Shown: piece by piece, positions 56,285 to 64,000 of the stretch
Position numbering within the stretch: position 1 is the stretch's first letter
Layout of the letters: each line of letters opens with the position of its first letter
From: Ostreococcus lucimarinus CCE9901
Taxonomy: Eukaryota > Chlorophyta > Mamiellophyceae > Mamiellales > Bathycoccaceae
Assembly: GCF_000092065.1 (NCBI RefSeq)
Contig: NC_009357.1
Location: 124,001-188,000 of the forward strand
Reading direction: 5' to 3'
DNA: 64,000 bases
Translations under genes and position numbers: made by a program
The notes under the pieces: model-generated
Seen by the model: only the letters and a program-made list of their open reading frames with translations
Database searches by the model: none
What the model was told of the DNA's origin: nothing

Positions 56285-57715
56285 ATGGCGTCGACGCACG
56301 CGTGCGCGTCGCGATTGACGGCGAGACGCGCGGGGAGTTTGAATGGTAAGGTTTTGCGGGCGCGCGCGACGGGCGGGGCGCGCGCGCGACGGGCGTGCGA
56401 GGCGAGGGCGGAGATCAAGGAGATCTTCATGCCGGCGCTGTCGTCGACGATGACGGAGGGGAAGATCGTGAGCTGGTTGATGGGCGAGGGGGACGCGATC
56501 GGGAAGGGGGACGCGGTCGTGGTCGTGGAGAGCGACAAGGCGGACATGGACGTGGAGTCGTTCGTGGATGGAATCATCGCGCACATCGCGGTCGGGGACG
56601 GGGAGGTGGCGACCGTGGGAGCGCCGATCGCGTACGTCGTCGATAGCGAGAGCGAGATCGAGGAGGCGAAGGCGAAGGCGGGCGGCGCGCCGGCGCCGGC
56701 GCCGGCCGCGCCGGCGGCCGCGGCGCCCGCGCCGGCGCCGGCGCCGGCGGCGCCCGCGCCGGCGGCGGCGGCGGCGGCGCCTGCACCGGCGGCGCCGGCG
56801 GCGCCGGCCGCGCCGGTGGCTTCCGGTCGCGTCGTCGCGACGCCGTACGCGAAGAAGCTCGCGAAGAAGCACAAGGTTGACCTCAAGACGCTCGCCGGTA
56901 CGGGCTTGAATGGCCGCATCACCGCGGTGGACATCGAGAACGCCGCGGGCTTGCCGCCGACGCCGAAGGCTGGCGCCGCGCCTGCCCCGGCAGCGGCCGC
57001 GGCCGCCGCACCGAAGAAGGCGGCCGCCGTCGCGCCTCCGGCGCCCGCCGGCACCGTCGTGCCGCTCTCGGGCATGCAAGCCGCCGTCGCGAAGAACATG
57101 TTGCCGTCTCTCTCAGTTCCGGTCTCCCGCATCGCGATGAGCATCTGCACCGACGAGTTCGACAAGTTGTACGCCACTCTCAAGCCGAAGGGTGTGACGA
57201 TGACCGCCTTGCTCACCAAGGCTGTCGGCGTCGCGCTCGCGCAGCACCCGATCATGTACTCCACCTACCACGACGGTAAGGGCATCGTGTACAACGACAA
57301 GGTGAACATCGCCGTCGCCGTTGCGCTCGATGATGGTTTGATCACGCCAGTCTTGAACGACACCGCCAACACCGATGTCTACCAACTCGGCCGCGAATGG
57401 AGCGGGCTCGTGAAGAAGGCGCGCAGCACTGGCTTGTCCCCGGCTGACTACGCCGGCGGTAACTTCACCATCTCCAACCTCGGCATGTTCGGCGTCGACC
57501 AATTCGACGCCATTCTCCCACCGAACCAAACCGCGATCCTGGCCGTCGGCTCTTCCAAGAAGACCGTCGTCCCGGTTGGTGGCATGATTGGCGTCAAGAG
57601 CTTCATGACGGTCAACATCGTCGCCGACCACCGTCACGTCAACGGTAACGTCGCGGCTGACTTCGGCAAGACTTTGCGCGAAGTGATCGAAAACCCTAGC
57701 AACCTGACGCTTTAA
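56285..57715 (+). CDS. Plastid pyruvate dehydrogenase E2 (dihydrolipoamide acetyltransferase)
   Basis: The product has 476 residues from the ATG at 56285. Residues 1-40 form a transit peptide. One lipoyl domain follows (EIKEIFMPALSSTMTEGKIV and the lipoylated Lys in VVESDKADMDVESFVDG). After a long Ala/Pro linker comes the E1/E3-binding domain (ATPYAKKLAKKHKVDLKTLA, GTGLNGRITAVDIENA), then a second Ala/Pro linker and the catalytic domain. Its C-terminal motif is ADHRHVNG. Mitochondrial E2 proteins have DHRxxDG; Asn for Asp here agrees with the looser motif of plastid/cyanobacterial E2 proteins. The complex makes acetyl-CoA for fatty acid synthesis in the plastid. The single lipoyl domain also fits the plastid form. 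Confidence 0.94.
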   Translation: MASTHACASRLTARRAGSLNGKVLRARATGGARARRACEARAEIKEIFMPALSSTMTEGKIVSWLMGEGDAIGKGDAVVVVESDKADMDVESFVDGIIAHIAVGDGEVATVGAPIAYVVDSESEIEEAKAKAGGAPAPAPAAPAAAAPAPAPAPAAPAPAAAAAAPAPAAPAAPAAPVASGRVVATPYAKKLAKKHKVDLKTLAGTGLNGRITAVDIENAAGLPPTPKAGAAPAPAAAAAAAPKKAAAVAPPAPAGTVVPLSGMQAAVAKNMLPSLSVPVSRIAMSICTDEFDKLYATLKPKGVTMTALLTKAVGVALAQHPIMYSTYHDGKGIVYNDKVNIAVAVALDDGLITPVLNDTANTDVYQLGREWSGLVKKARSTGLSPADYAGGNFTISNLGMFGVDQFDAILPPNQTAILAVGSSKKTVVPVGGMIGVKSFMTVNIVADHRHVNGNVAADFGKTLREVIENPSNLTL

Positions 57716-57847
57716 GTCGAAACTTTGGTGTTAGTAGGGCGTAGCGAGGTGATTCATTAATACACAATTTCGTTTGTATTCAACTTTTTAGACGCGTTCA
57801 ATCAAATGCGGCACAATTTTCGCGGATTGCGAGCGACCCTAGTATAT

Positions 57848-59230
57848 TTAAAGCTGCGAGGACGACCAAGACTTGGCGACGGCATCGAGAAGGCGTTCGT
57901 GAAGTGCGCTAGATGCGGCGATGATACCGCGATCCAACCCTTCGATGTAACGCCCGCCGGCAAAATTGAGCGGCGCGCCACCAGCGTCAGACACCCGACC
58001 ACCCGCCTCCTCGACGAGAATCACGCCCGCGGCGTGATCCCAAATCTTTTCTCTGTACCCAGCCTTGGGAAACTTCATGAAAACGTCTGCATCGGCTCGC
58101 GCCACAGAGCCGTACTTGACTTGAGAATAAATGCGCAACGGTTTGCACTCGATACCGAGGTTGGTTGCCACCGCCGCCGTGAAACCCTGAGACGAGTTCG
58201 CCTTCATCACCGGCTCGGTGAATTTGGCTTTTTGGGGATCGAAAGCACCGCTGACCGTCACCTTACTCGGTTCAAAGTTTAGCTCCTCGTCAACAGGGAA
58301 CATGTATGACCCATGGCCGCGCACGGCGGTGAAAATACAGCCCTTGTACCAACCGAGCGAGTCGCCTGCGAGCATCTTTGACACCAACCTCGGCGAAAAG
58401 CCGTAACTGTAACTCGTCTCAAATTCCAATACGTCTCCTTGCTTGGGCATGTTCGGGCACCCCATGACCCCAACCTTCAAATCGCCTTCGTCCATCAGCG
58501 CCAGCGCGATGGCGTACTGATCACCTCGCACGAAACCGAGCGTCCCGTCCACCGGATCCAAAATCCAATGCTTGCCCTTTGCCCCGCCCGTACTCTTTCC
58601 TTTATTGATCGCGCTCACCACGTCTTGCGAGCTCAATTCCACGGCATCATCCCCAATGTGAGTCTTCAACGTCTTATTCACCAACGCCACGATCTTCGCC
58701 AGCGTCGCGGCGCCGCCTTCGCCGCCTTCGGTGAGCGCCTCGGCGTCCTCCTCGCCGACGAGCGTCATATCCGGAAAGTCTTGCGAGATTCGCCTGTTCG
58801 TCATCCGCGTCGCGCTTTTCGTCAGTCTCCGCGCCCGATCGCGACTTAGAAATGTTTACGCGTCCATCGTCGCCGCGATCGCCATCGTCGCTCGCCATCG
58901 CGCGTACCACACGATTATTGCCTGCGCCGCGTAGTCGGCGAGCGTCACGAGCGATCGATCCTCCTTCGTCTCCGCCTGTTCGTCCATGCGCATCAGCTGC
59001 GCCTGCACCTCCTGACACAGCGTGCTCGCCAAACGAACGGCGTCGAGCGCGGTCTCGAGCTCGCGGGCGTAGGCGCCGCCGTCGATGCCGAGCGACGCCG
59101 CGGTGTCGGACGCCGACGCCGCCGCGCGCGAGCGACGGGAAAGCGTCGAGCGCGCGCGATCGCGCTGGATTCGGGACGCGCGCGCGGGCGCGTGGGTCGC
59201 GCGCGATGCGCGGGCGGCGGTGGTCGACAT
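57848..59230 (-). CDS. SAL1: 3'(2'),5'-bisphosphate nucleotidase (SAL1/HAL2 family), two exons
   Basis: I join exon 1 (58911-59230) to exon 2 (57848-58793) on the minus strand, 421 codons. The 117-nt intron has donor GTGGTA, ACTGAC 28 nt before its end and acceptor ACAG, and the phase is kept. Exon 1 holds a transit-like N terminus and YARELETALDAVRLASTLCQ with SLVTLADYAAQAIIV. Exon 2 continues RISQDFPDMTLVGEEDAEAL, then KHWILDPVDGTLGFVRGDQY and WDHAAGVILVEEAGG, the three metal-binding motifs of the lithium-sensitive phosphatase family. The enzyme turns PAP into AMP and, in plants, tunes sulfur metabolism and chloroplast-to-nucleus stress signalling. Exon 2 alone has an ATG but lacks the first conserved helix, so the two-exon model is strongly preferred. 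Confidence 0.92.
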
Positions 59231-59312
59231 CGGGGCCGACGAGCGAGCGCGCGCGGGCGTGTGCGGGGCGAGAAAGCAGGGGTAGGTTTGTCGCGCGCTT
59301 TATCGTACACGT

Positions 59313-60178
59313 CTACGCCGGTTGCTCGGAACGAGGCGGGCTCTCCTCGTCGAAGCACACCCTGATCGACACGCCCTTGGCGTCTAAATCCCACGCCATG
59401 GTGTAACACGCGGCCACTAAGGCGAGCACGGCGAGCCACTCGCAAAAACCTATGAGCGAATACGCCGTCCGGCTCTCGTCCTTGCCCACGAGCGCCGAGA
59501 GCGCGGTGAATCCGCCGACGCCCAATCCCGCGAACGCCAATCCCGCGACTTTCGCGCGCATGCTGAATCGACTCACCGCGTCTTCGTGTTTTCTCAACTG
59601 CGCGACGACGCACGCGAGCCATATCCACAGCGCGAACAAGAATCCAAACGCCGCCGTCACGTGCGCGCCGAACGATTCCCCATAGTTTATCGCCGCCGTC
59701 AGCGCCAAGCATATCGCCGCCACGTACCCCACTCGCGCGCTCCTTCGCCCGTGCGCGCGCCATCGCGCATCGCTCGTCGCGTATCGATCCAAATATACCT
59801 TCACGACCGCCACCATGAAGAACAGCACCCACGACGCGAATCCCAGCGCGAATTCGCTCACCGCGCTCTGCGGCGTCCCCGTGAACGTCTCGGAGATGAT
59901 CGGGAACACGTTCGTCGCGATCGCGCTCTGCGACGTCGCGAACGCGTAGGTGGTGACGATGCACGCCACCGTGCTCGCGCACGCGACGCGCACGAGCGCG
60001 CTCGCGGAGATCTGGTCGTCGAAAGTCGCGCTCGGTCAGCGCCTCGTCGTCGCCTCGTCGGCGCGCGTCCGCGCGTCGCGCGCGCGCGCCTCGACGCGTC
60101 GCGCCGCGGGGCGTCGCGGAGGGCGTCGCGTCGCGCGCGCCGTCGCACCTCGTCGCCGGACGCCGCGCCGGGCGCCAT
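59313..60178 (-). CDS. Frag1/DRAM/Sfk1-like six-span membrane protein, two exons
   Basis: The large part (59313-60011) has no ATG at its start, only a GTG, and a TGA just upstream. I join it to exon 1 (60149-60178). The 137-nt intron has donor GTGCGA, CTGAC 24 nt before its end and acceptor CCAG. The result is MAPGAASGDE joined to ISASALVRVACASTVACIVT, 242 codons. About six hydrophobic segments follow. The luminal motif TNVFPIISETFTGTPQSAVS resembles the 'P.IS......P' start of the DRAM/Frag1/Sfk1 family, whose members act in GPI-anchor remodelling (PGAP2), autophagy (DRAM) or lipid asymmetry (Sfk1). Which branch this belongs to is unclear. The gene diverges from the coiled-coil gene, with only 57 bp between ATGs. 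Confidence 0.72.
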
Positions 60179-60235
60179 CGCGCGTCGTCGTCTGTCGCGC
60201 GCGTTTCGCGACGCACTGCGCGACGCGCGTCGGGC

Positions 60236-62165
60236 ATGGAGCCGCGCGCGCGCGGCGCGGCGGCGCGGCGGGGGAAGGCCAAGGTGCGCCGCGACGAGAC
60301 GCGCGACGCGCGACGCGCGACGCGCGCGACGAGGGCGCGCGCGACTGATTTCGATTTGATTCGCGACGCAACAGCTCGACGCATTTCGCGCGCGGGAACG
60401 CGGCGACGCGCGCGCGGACGCGTCGAACGATGGACGACGGACGATTGACTTGGCGCGCGCGACGCGCGACGGCGCGCGCGACGCGCGAAGCTCGAGCGAC
60501 GGCGCGGTGGACGCGACGACGACGGCGACGGCGACGACGGCGGCGGCGGCGGCGCGCGCGACGGACGACGCGAGCGAAGACGCGAGCGAAGACGCGCGGG
60601 ATGAGTTCGAGGAAATGCGAGGGGTGCTCGAGCGCGCGCGAGCGGAGGCGCGTCGGGCGCGAGAGGAGACGGCGATGGTGAAGGCGGAGCTCGCGGTGCT
60701 GAGGCGGAGCGCGAAGGAGGCGAAAATGTCGGCGGACGCGGCGAAGGGCGCGGCGGACGAAGCGAGCGGGAGTCGAGCGGTGTTGGAGGCGCGCGCGGTG
60801 GAGGCGGAAGAGGCGCGAGAGAGAGCGGAGAAGGCGCTCGATGCGGCGGAGACGGAGGCGAGGGAGGCGCGACTCGCGCTGGACGCGGCGCTCGCCGAGT
60901 CGGAGGAAGCGAGAGCGGCGCGGGCGGACGTAGAACGACGATTAGAGGTCGCCACCGCGCGAGCGACGGACGAGGAGCGAGAAAAGTCACGTTTCGATGA
61001 AATTATTCGCGAACGCGACGCGGCGCTGCGCGCGAGCGAGACCGCGAACGCGAGATCGCGAAGTTTAGAATCCGCGTTGGCGGAGTCGCGCGAGGAGCAG
61101 CTTCGCGCCGAGGAGGAAGCTATGCAGCTTCGGCGAGATTTAGACGAGAGCCGCGAGGAGCGACGACGCGCTCGCAGTGACGGCGCAATTTCGGCCGTGA
61201 ACGACGACGGGACGAGCGCGGGCGACGTGGACCGGCGAAGGGGGCAATTTGTCGCCGACGAGGACATCGCGGCGCAGCAGGAGGAAAAGTACGCCTTGCT
61301 CGCCGAGTTACAAACGGAACGTCGCCGTCGCATCGAAGTCGAGGCCGAGCTCGAGGACGTGATTAACACGCAAAATGATATGAATGCGCGCGCGGAAACC
61401 GCATCGCGCATCGCCGCGGTGGCGGAAGGCGAGGCGGACGATTACCGCGCGCGCGTATCGGAGACGGAAAAGGCGACGAGGGCGGCGAAACGTTCGGCGA
61501 CGGCGTTCGAGAGCCGCGCGGTGAAGGCGGAGAGCGCCATCGCTGCCGTCAAGCTCGTTATCGGCGAATCCGAAGACGCGAAGCACAGCGACGACGAGCT
61601 GCACCTCCGCGTCCGAGCGTACGTCGATCGCAAGACGCGGCGGGCGGACGCCGCGCTCGCCGACGCCCTGGAAGAGGCCCAACTTTTGCGCTCAAAGGCG
61701 AAACAGATGGGTGAATCCCGCGTCACCGACGCCGCGAGCGTCGACGACCGCGTGCTCAAACTCGCGGAAGTTCGCGACAAGCTCGTGGAAGAGATGAACG
61801 CCCAATCCGCCGAACTCGAACGCGCCGACGCCGAGATCGAGACCCGCGCCGACGCCGTCGCCGCCGCGCGCGACGAAATCACCGACCTCGAGCTCAAGCT
61901 CGCCTCTTCCAACGCTCAAAACGCGCGTCTGATCGAAATCATCGAGGAACAGGGCCGATGGTCCGCCGCCGAGCCGTCCTCGAGCGTCTCCGCGTCCTCC
62001 GCGGCGCGCGCCGCCGTCTCCGCCCCCGTCACCCCCGTCAAATTCGCGCCTCGTCGCGCCGACGTTCGCCGTCGAGACCTCGCCGCCGACGTCCTCGGCG
62101 ATCGCAAGGCGCTTCTCGCTCGCATCGAGGCGCGCTTGCTCGAGATTCACGCGCTCCAACGTTAA
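60236..62165 (+). CDS. Long coiled-coil protein, function unknown, two exons
   Basis: The main frame has no ATG before 60615, yet the sequence upstream is coding-like. Exon 1 (60236-60283, MEPRARGAAARRGKAK) joins exon 2 (60375-62165) through a 91-nt intron with donor GTGCGC, a branch-like GACTGAT 26 nt before the end and acceptor ACAG, for 612 codons. Apart from Ala/Thr/Asp-rich N-terminal sequence, residues ~85-540 are nearly continuous heptad-rich coiled coil (for example EEARERAEKALDAAETEARE and SREEQLRAEEEAMQLRRDLD). The C-terminal ~50 residues are basic (RRADVRRRDLAADVLGDRKA). No motor, membrane or DNA-binding domain is visible. A structural role (cytoskeletal, centrosomal or Golgi-type tether) is possible but unproven. 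Confidence 0.7.
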
Positions 62166-62208
62166 TTCACGCGCGACCGACCGCCCACCAGCCGCCATTC
62201 GAGACGAT

Positions 62209-62511
62209 TCACCGCTCGCGCTCGAACGCGCGCTCGGCGTCCTCGTACGCCTCTCGCACGCGATCGCACACCGAGATGACGTCCAACAGCGCGTCCCGCA
62301 TCGCGCCCTGCGCCGTCGTCCCGTTCGCGCCCGTCGTCTGCACGCGCACGCGCGCCTCGCGCTTCATCGGATGCGGCACCGAGTACCCGCACAGCGCGAC
62401 GTCCGCGTTGCCGTTCAGCGCGTGTCGCAGCGCGTTCGCCAGCGTGTGGTCCTCGCCCGCGAGCGTGAAGGTGGCCTCGTTGGACGTCGCGGCGCGGCGC
62501 GGCGCCGTCAT
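62209..62511 (-). CDS. RPAC19: RNA polymerase I and III subunit AC19 (RPAC2/Rpc19)
   Basis: The product has 100 residues. NEATFTLAGEDHTLANALRH, ADVALCGYSVPHPMKREARV and RVQTTG are the RPB11/AC19 dimerisation fold; the CGYSVPHP segment is diagnostic for AC19 over RPB11. AC19 pairs with AC40 as the alpha-like heterodimer of RNA polymerases I and III. The length is slightly short of the usual 110-140 because the N-terminal extension is minimal. Its start codon overlaps the proposed start codon of the divergent RbcX gene in the sequence CATG (62509-62512). The stop is 43 bp from the convergent coiled-coil gene stop. Confidence 0.92.
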   Translation of the reverse strand: MTAPRRAATSNEATFTLAGEDHTLANALRHALNGNADVALCGYSVPHPMKREARVRVQTTGANGTTAQGAMRDALLDVISVCDRVREAYEDAERAFERER

Positions 62512-63022
62512 GGCGACGACGACGAGTGCGGGGGCGAGGGACGCGGTTCGAGGACGCGTCGTCTCGGCGACGCGAGGCGCGGGAGACGGGCGGCGACGCG
62601 CGGCGACGCGCGCGGGACGGCCGGGACGGATGCACGTGCCGAGCGACGCGTTTCAGGGACGGTCGCCGGAGATCGCGGCGAGGGACGCGCTCGGGAGGCT
62701 GTTCACGGCGGTGGCGGCGCGCGCGACGCTGGCGGAGACGCTCGAGCGCGAGGGCGCGGAGAGCGAGACGTATCTGGCGTTGAAAGCGTACGTGGACGCG
62801 CATCCGATCGGGAGGGACGGGAACGATTGGTTGCGGGGACTGATGGCGCGCGACGACGCGGGGAGTCGCGCGGCGGGGTTGCGCGTGTTGGAGGCGCGAG
62901 AGACGTACGCGAACGAGGTGTTTTCGTTCGAGGAGGTGCGGGAGATGGTGGAGAAGGCGGTGACGGAGGAAAACGATAAGTTGATGGCGGATTACGTGAA
63001 GAGAATGCTGCCGAAAATGTAA
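62510..63022 (+). CDS. RBCX: Chloroplast RbcX-type Rubisco assembly chaperone
   Basis: The product has 170 residues from the ATG at 62510. Residues 1-45 are a basic transit-type peptide. The mature part begins near FQGRSPEIAARDALGRLFTA and continues LAETLEREGAESETYLALKA, NDWLRGLMARDD, LRVLEARETYANEVFSFEEV and EENDKLMADYVKRMLPKM. This follows plant RbcX closely: helix 1 after SPE.AA, the LR.. region, the 'lRIlevR.aY....f' helix, and EEN.kLM..Y. RbcX dimers clamp the C-terminal tail of the Rubisco large subunit during assembly. An inner ATG at 62630 would remove the transit peptide and is less likely. It shares CATG with the AC19 start on the other strand. Confidence 0.85.
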   Translation: MATTTSAGARDAVRGRVVSATRGAGDGRRRAATRAGRPGRMHVPSDAFQGRSPEIAARDALGRLFTAVAARATLAETLEREGAESETYLALKAYVDAHPIGRDGNDWLRGLMARDDAGSRAAGLRVLEARETYANEVFSFEEVREMVEKAVTEENDKLMADYVKRMLPKM

Positions 63023-63074
63023 GCTATGAGTACAGATTAATGAATATTACACTATGACTATGAATGCGTCGCGT

Positions 63075-64000
63075 TCAGCACAAGTAACCGCGACAGTTGT
63101 CGGCGCCGCAATAGCACGGCACTTTGCCGTCTTCGCTTTCGAATCTGTAGTTGTACGTCAGCTCTTCCCCGGGCCGAACGTCGGTTCGAGCGAAAAAGAT
63201 GATGTGATTCGCGTCGTCTACTTTGACGATTTTTGAGTACATGTTCGGGTTGCAGCTGTGATTGGTGAATCGCGCAAAGTTTCCTTGAAACGTGCAATCG
63301 ACGACGGTGTCGTCGTCTTGTTTTAAGAGGTAGCAATCCACTCCGTTATCTTCGTAAAAGGTTTCGCGAAGATCCGCGACGGTGCTTCGACACGTCTCGC
63401 CTTTGAACTGCGTGACGATGGAACCCGCCTTGTGGAAAACCTTGGCCACCAGTCCCCATCCGTGTATGTTGGATTTGGCGAACGTGAGTCTATCGGAGTA
63501 CGACGCCGTCATTTGTTCGAGCTTCTCTCGCATCGTGAGCCCATGCTGTTCGACGACTTTATCATCCGAAGCGCCGTTCACGCCCCTAGCCTTGCGCTCC
63601 GCTTGTACCGCCGCAAACTCTTCGGGCGTGTACTTTTTTGAAGCAATCAACTCGCGCTTGAAGGCGCCTCGCGACCCGCGCACGATGTACGGCGTAAGTC
63701 CGACGTACAGACGTTTTCCTGTCTTCGGCGGTGGTCCCGTAACCTTGGCGTTTTTGTCGTTTTTATTCAATCCAAGACGCTTGTACACGTTGGCTTGAAT
63801 TTCTTCGAGCTGCTTGCGGCTGAGATTTCTCTGGTGTCCGAGCGATTTGGCGGACAGGTCAACGGTTTTTTCGCGCCGGATTTCGCATCCCCACACCTCG
63901 AGCCATTTTCCAAGCGACATTACCGTTCGGTTATTGAGGACGACTCTGATGTGATGGCTCCACTTCTTCGGTCCTTTCACTCCAATGTGGGCTTCAAACC
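63075..64000 (-). CDS. Trithorax/ATX-type histone methyltransferase, C-terminal part (5' truncated by window)
   Basis: The frame is open to the right edge, so the N-terminal part is missing. At least 308 codons are visible. The first ~80 visible residues (FEAHIGVKGPKKWSHHIRVV, then LGKWLEVWGCE) resemble a SAND-like or related DNA-binding module. The SET domain follows: SDRLTFAKSNIHGWGLVAKV, FHKAGSIVTQFKGE, GNFARFTNHSCNPNMYSKIV with the key NHSCNPN, and VRPGEELTYNYRF. The post-SET Cys motif is CYCGADNCRGYLC, so the catalytic set is complete. This layout is of the MLL/ATX group that methylates H3K4, though the exact subclass needs the rest of the gene. Its stop is 52 bp from the convergent RbcX stop. 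Confidence 0.85.
   Translation of the reverse strand, partial: FEAHIGVKGPKKWSHHIRVVLNNRTVMSLGKWLEVWGCEIRREKTVDLSAKSLGHQRNLSRKQLEEIQANVYKRLGLNKNDKNAKVTGPPPKTGKRLYVGLTPYIVRGSRGAFKRELIASKKYTPEEFAAVQAERKARGVNGASDDKVVEQHGLTMREKLEQMTASYSDRLTFAKSNIHGWGLVAKVFHKAGSIVTQFKGETCRSTVADLRETFYEDNGVDCYLLKQDDDTVVDCTFQGNFARFTNHSCNPNMYSKIVKVDDANHIIFFARTDVRPGEELTYNYRFESEDGKVPCYCGADNCRGYLC

Noticed and set aside
60000-60040. Apparent frameshift or GTG start at the 5' end of the DRAM-like gene
   Set aside because: A 137-nt intron with donor GTGCGA, CTGAC and CCAG joins a 30-nt ATG exon in frame and explains the break.
58993-60990. A 665-codon minus-strand frame spanning SAL1 exon 1 to the coiled-coil gene
   Set aside because: Only Pro/Arg/Ser low complexity; it conflicts with three genes supported by domain matches and splice sites.
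1-64000. tRNA, rRNA, CRISPR, transposon or viral genes
   Set aside because: Reading the intergenic gaps on both strands showed no cloverleaf-like segments, no long direct or terminal repeats, and no transposase, integrase or capsid-type protein.

Overview
The window reads as a gene-dense nuclear segment of a tiny green alga of the Mamiellales, most like Ostreococcus. This is inferred from several things together. The sequence is GC-rich, with CGCG-rich promoters and Arg/Ala-rich transit peptides. Intergenic gaps are very short and introns are few. The gene content is plant-like: cycloartenol synthase, LL-diaminopimelate aminotransferase, RbcX, plastid PNPase, plastid-type pyruvate dehydrogenase E2, and a GFS12/WDR81-type BEACH protein. 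About 40 protein-coding genes are supported. I saw no rRNA, tRNA, CRISPR array or mobile element.

Layout. 0-9 kb: the C-terminal part of the proteasome adaptor ECM29, an unnamed plastid membrane protein, a histidine phosphatase, a plastid LRR protein, a SET-domain protein and a MYC_N/GAF-like protein. 9-21 kb: an eIF4G-type translation factor, plastid PNPase with two introns, an FCP1-type CTD phosphatase carrying a SAP domain, a double-hotdog thioesterase and a CCHC zinc-knuckle protein. 21-34 kb: glycerol kinase, DapL, a telobox-Myb protein, organellar uL18, an RRM protein, starch branching enzyme and cycloartenol synthase. 34-50 kb: a DUF493 protein, a U32 peptidase-like protein, Elongator subunit ELP5, an NHA-type antiporter, serine hydroxymethyltransferase, a GULO-like lactone oxidase, the BEACH/WD40 protein, a 52-codon membrane ORF and a GPC1-like acyltransferase. 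50-64 kb: TIM10, a plastid ANTR-type anion transporter, a ubiquitin-like protein, a LACTB2-like hydrolase, a SprT-like protein, 40S uS10, plastid PDH E2, a SAL1-type phosphatase, a Frag1/DRAM-like membrane protein, a coiled-coil protein, the RNA polymerase I/III subunit AC19, RbcX and the 3' part of a Trithorax-type methyltransferase.

Genes mostly alternate strands, giving bidirectional promoters and tight convergent 3' ends. There is no operon-like functional clustering. What the genes share is targeting: many products are plastid proteins covering amino acids, starch, RNA turnover, phosphate/anion transport, acetyl-CoA supply and Rubisco assembly.

The most useful result is a consistent intron grammar: a donor usually starting GTGCG, a branch site (A)CTGAC and an acceptor CAG 24-33 nt downstream. 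It reveals tiny first exons for DapL, ELP5, starch branching enzyme, the DRAM-like gene and the coiled-coil gene. It also resolves SAL1 and PNPase and suggests a 5' UTR intron in uS10. A second result is a small family of related palindromic sequences inside at least three divergent promoters.
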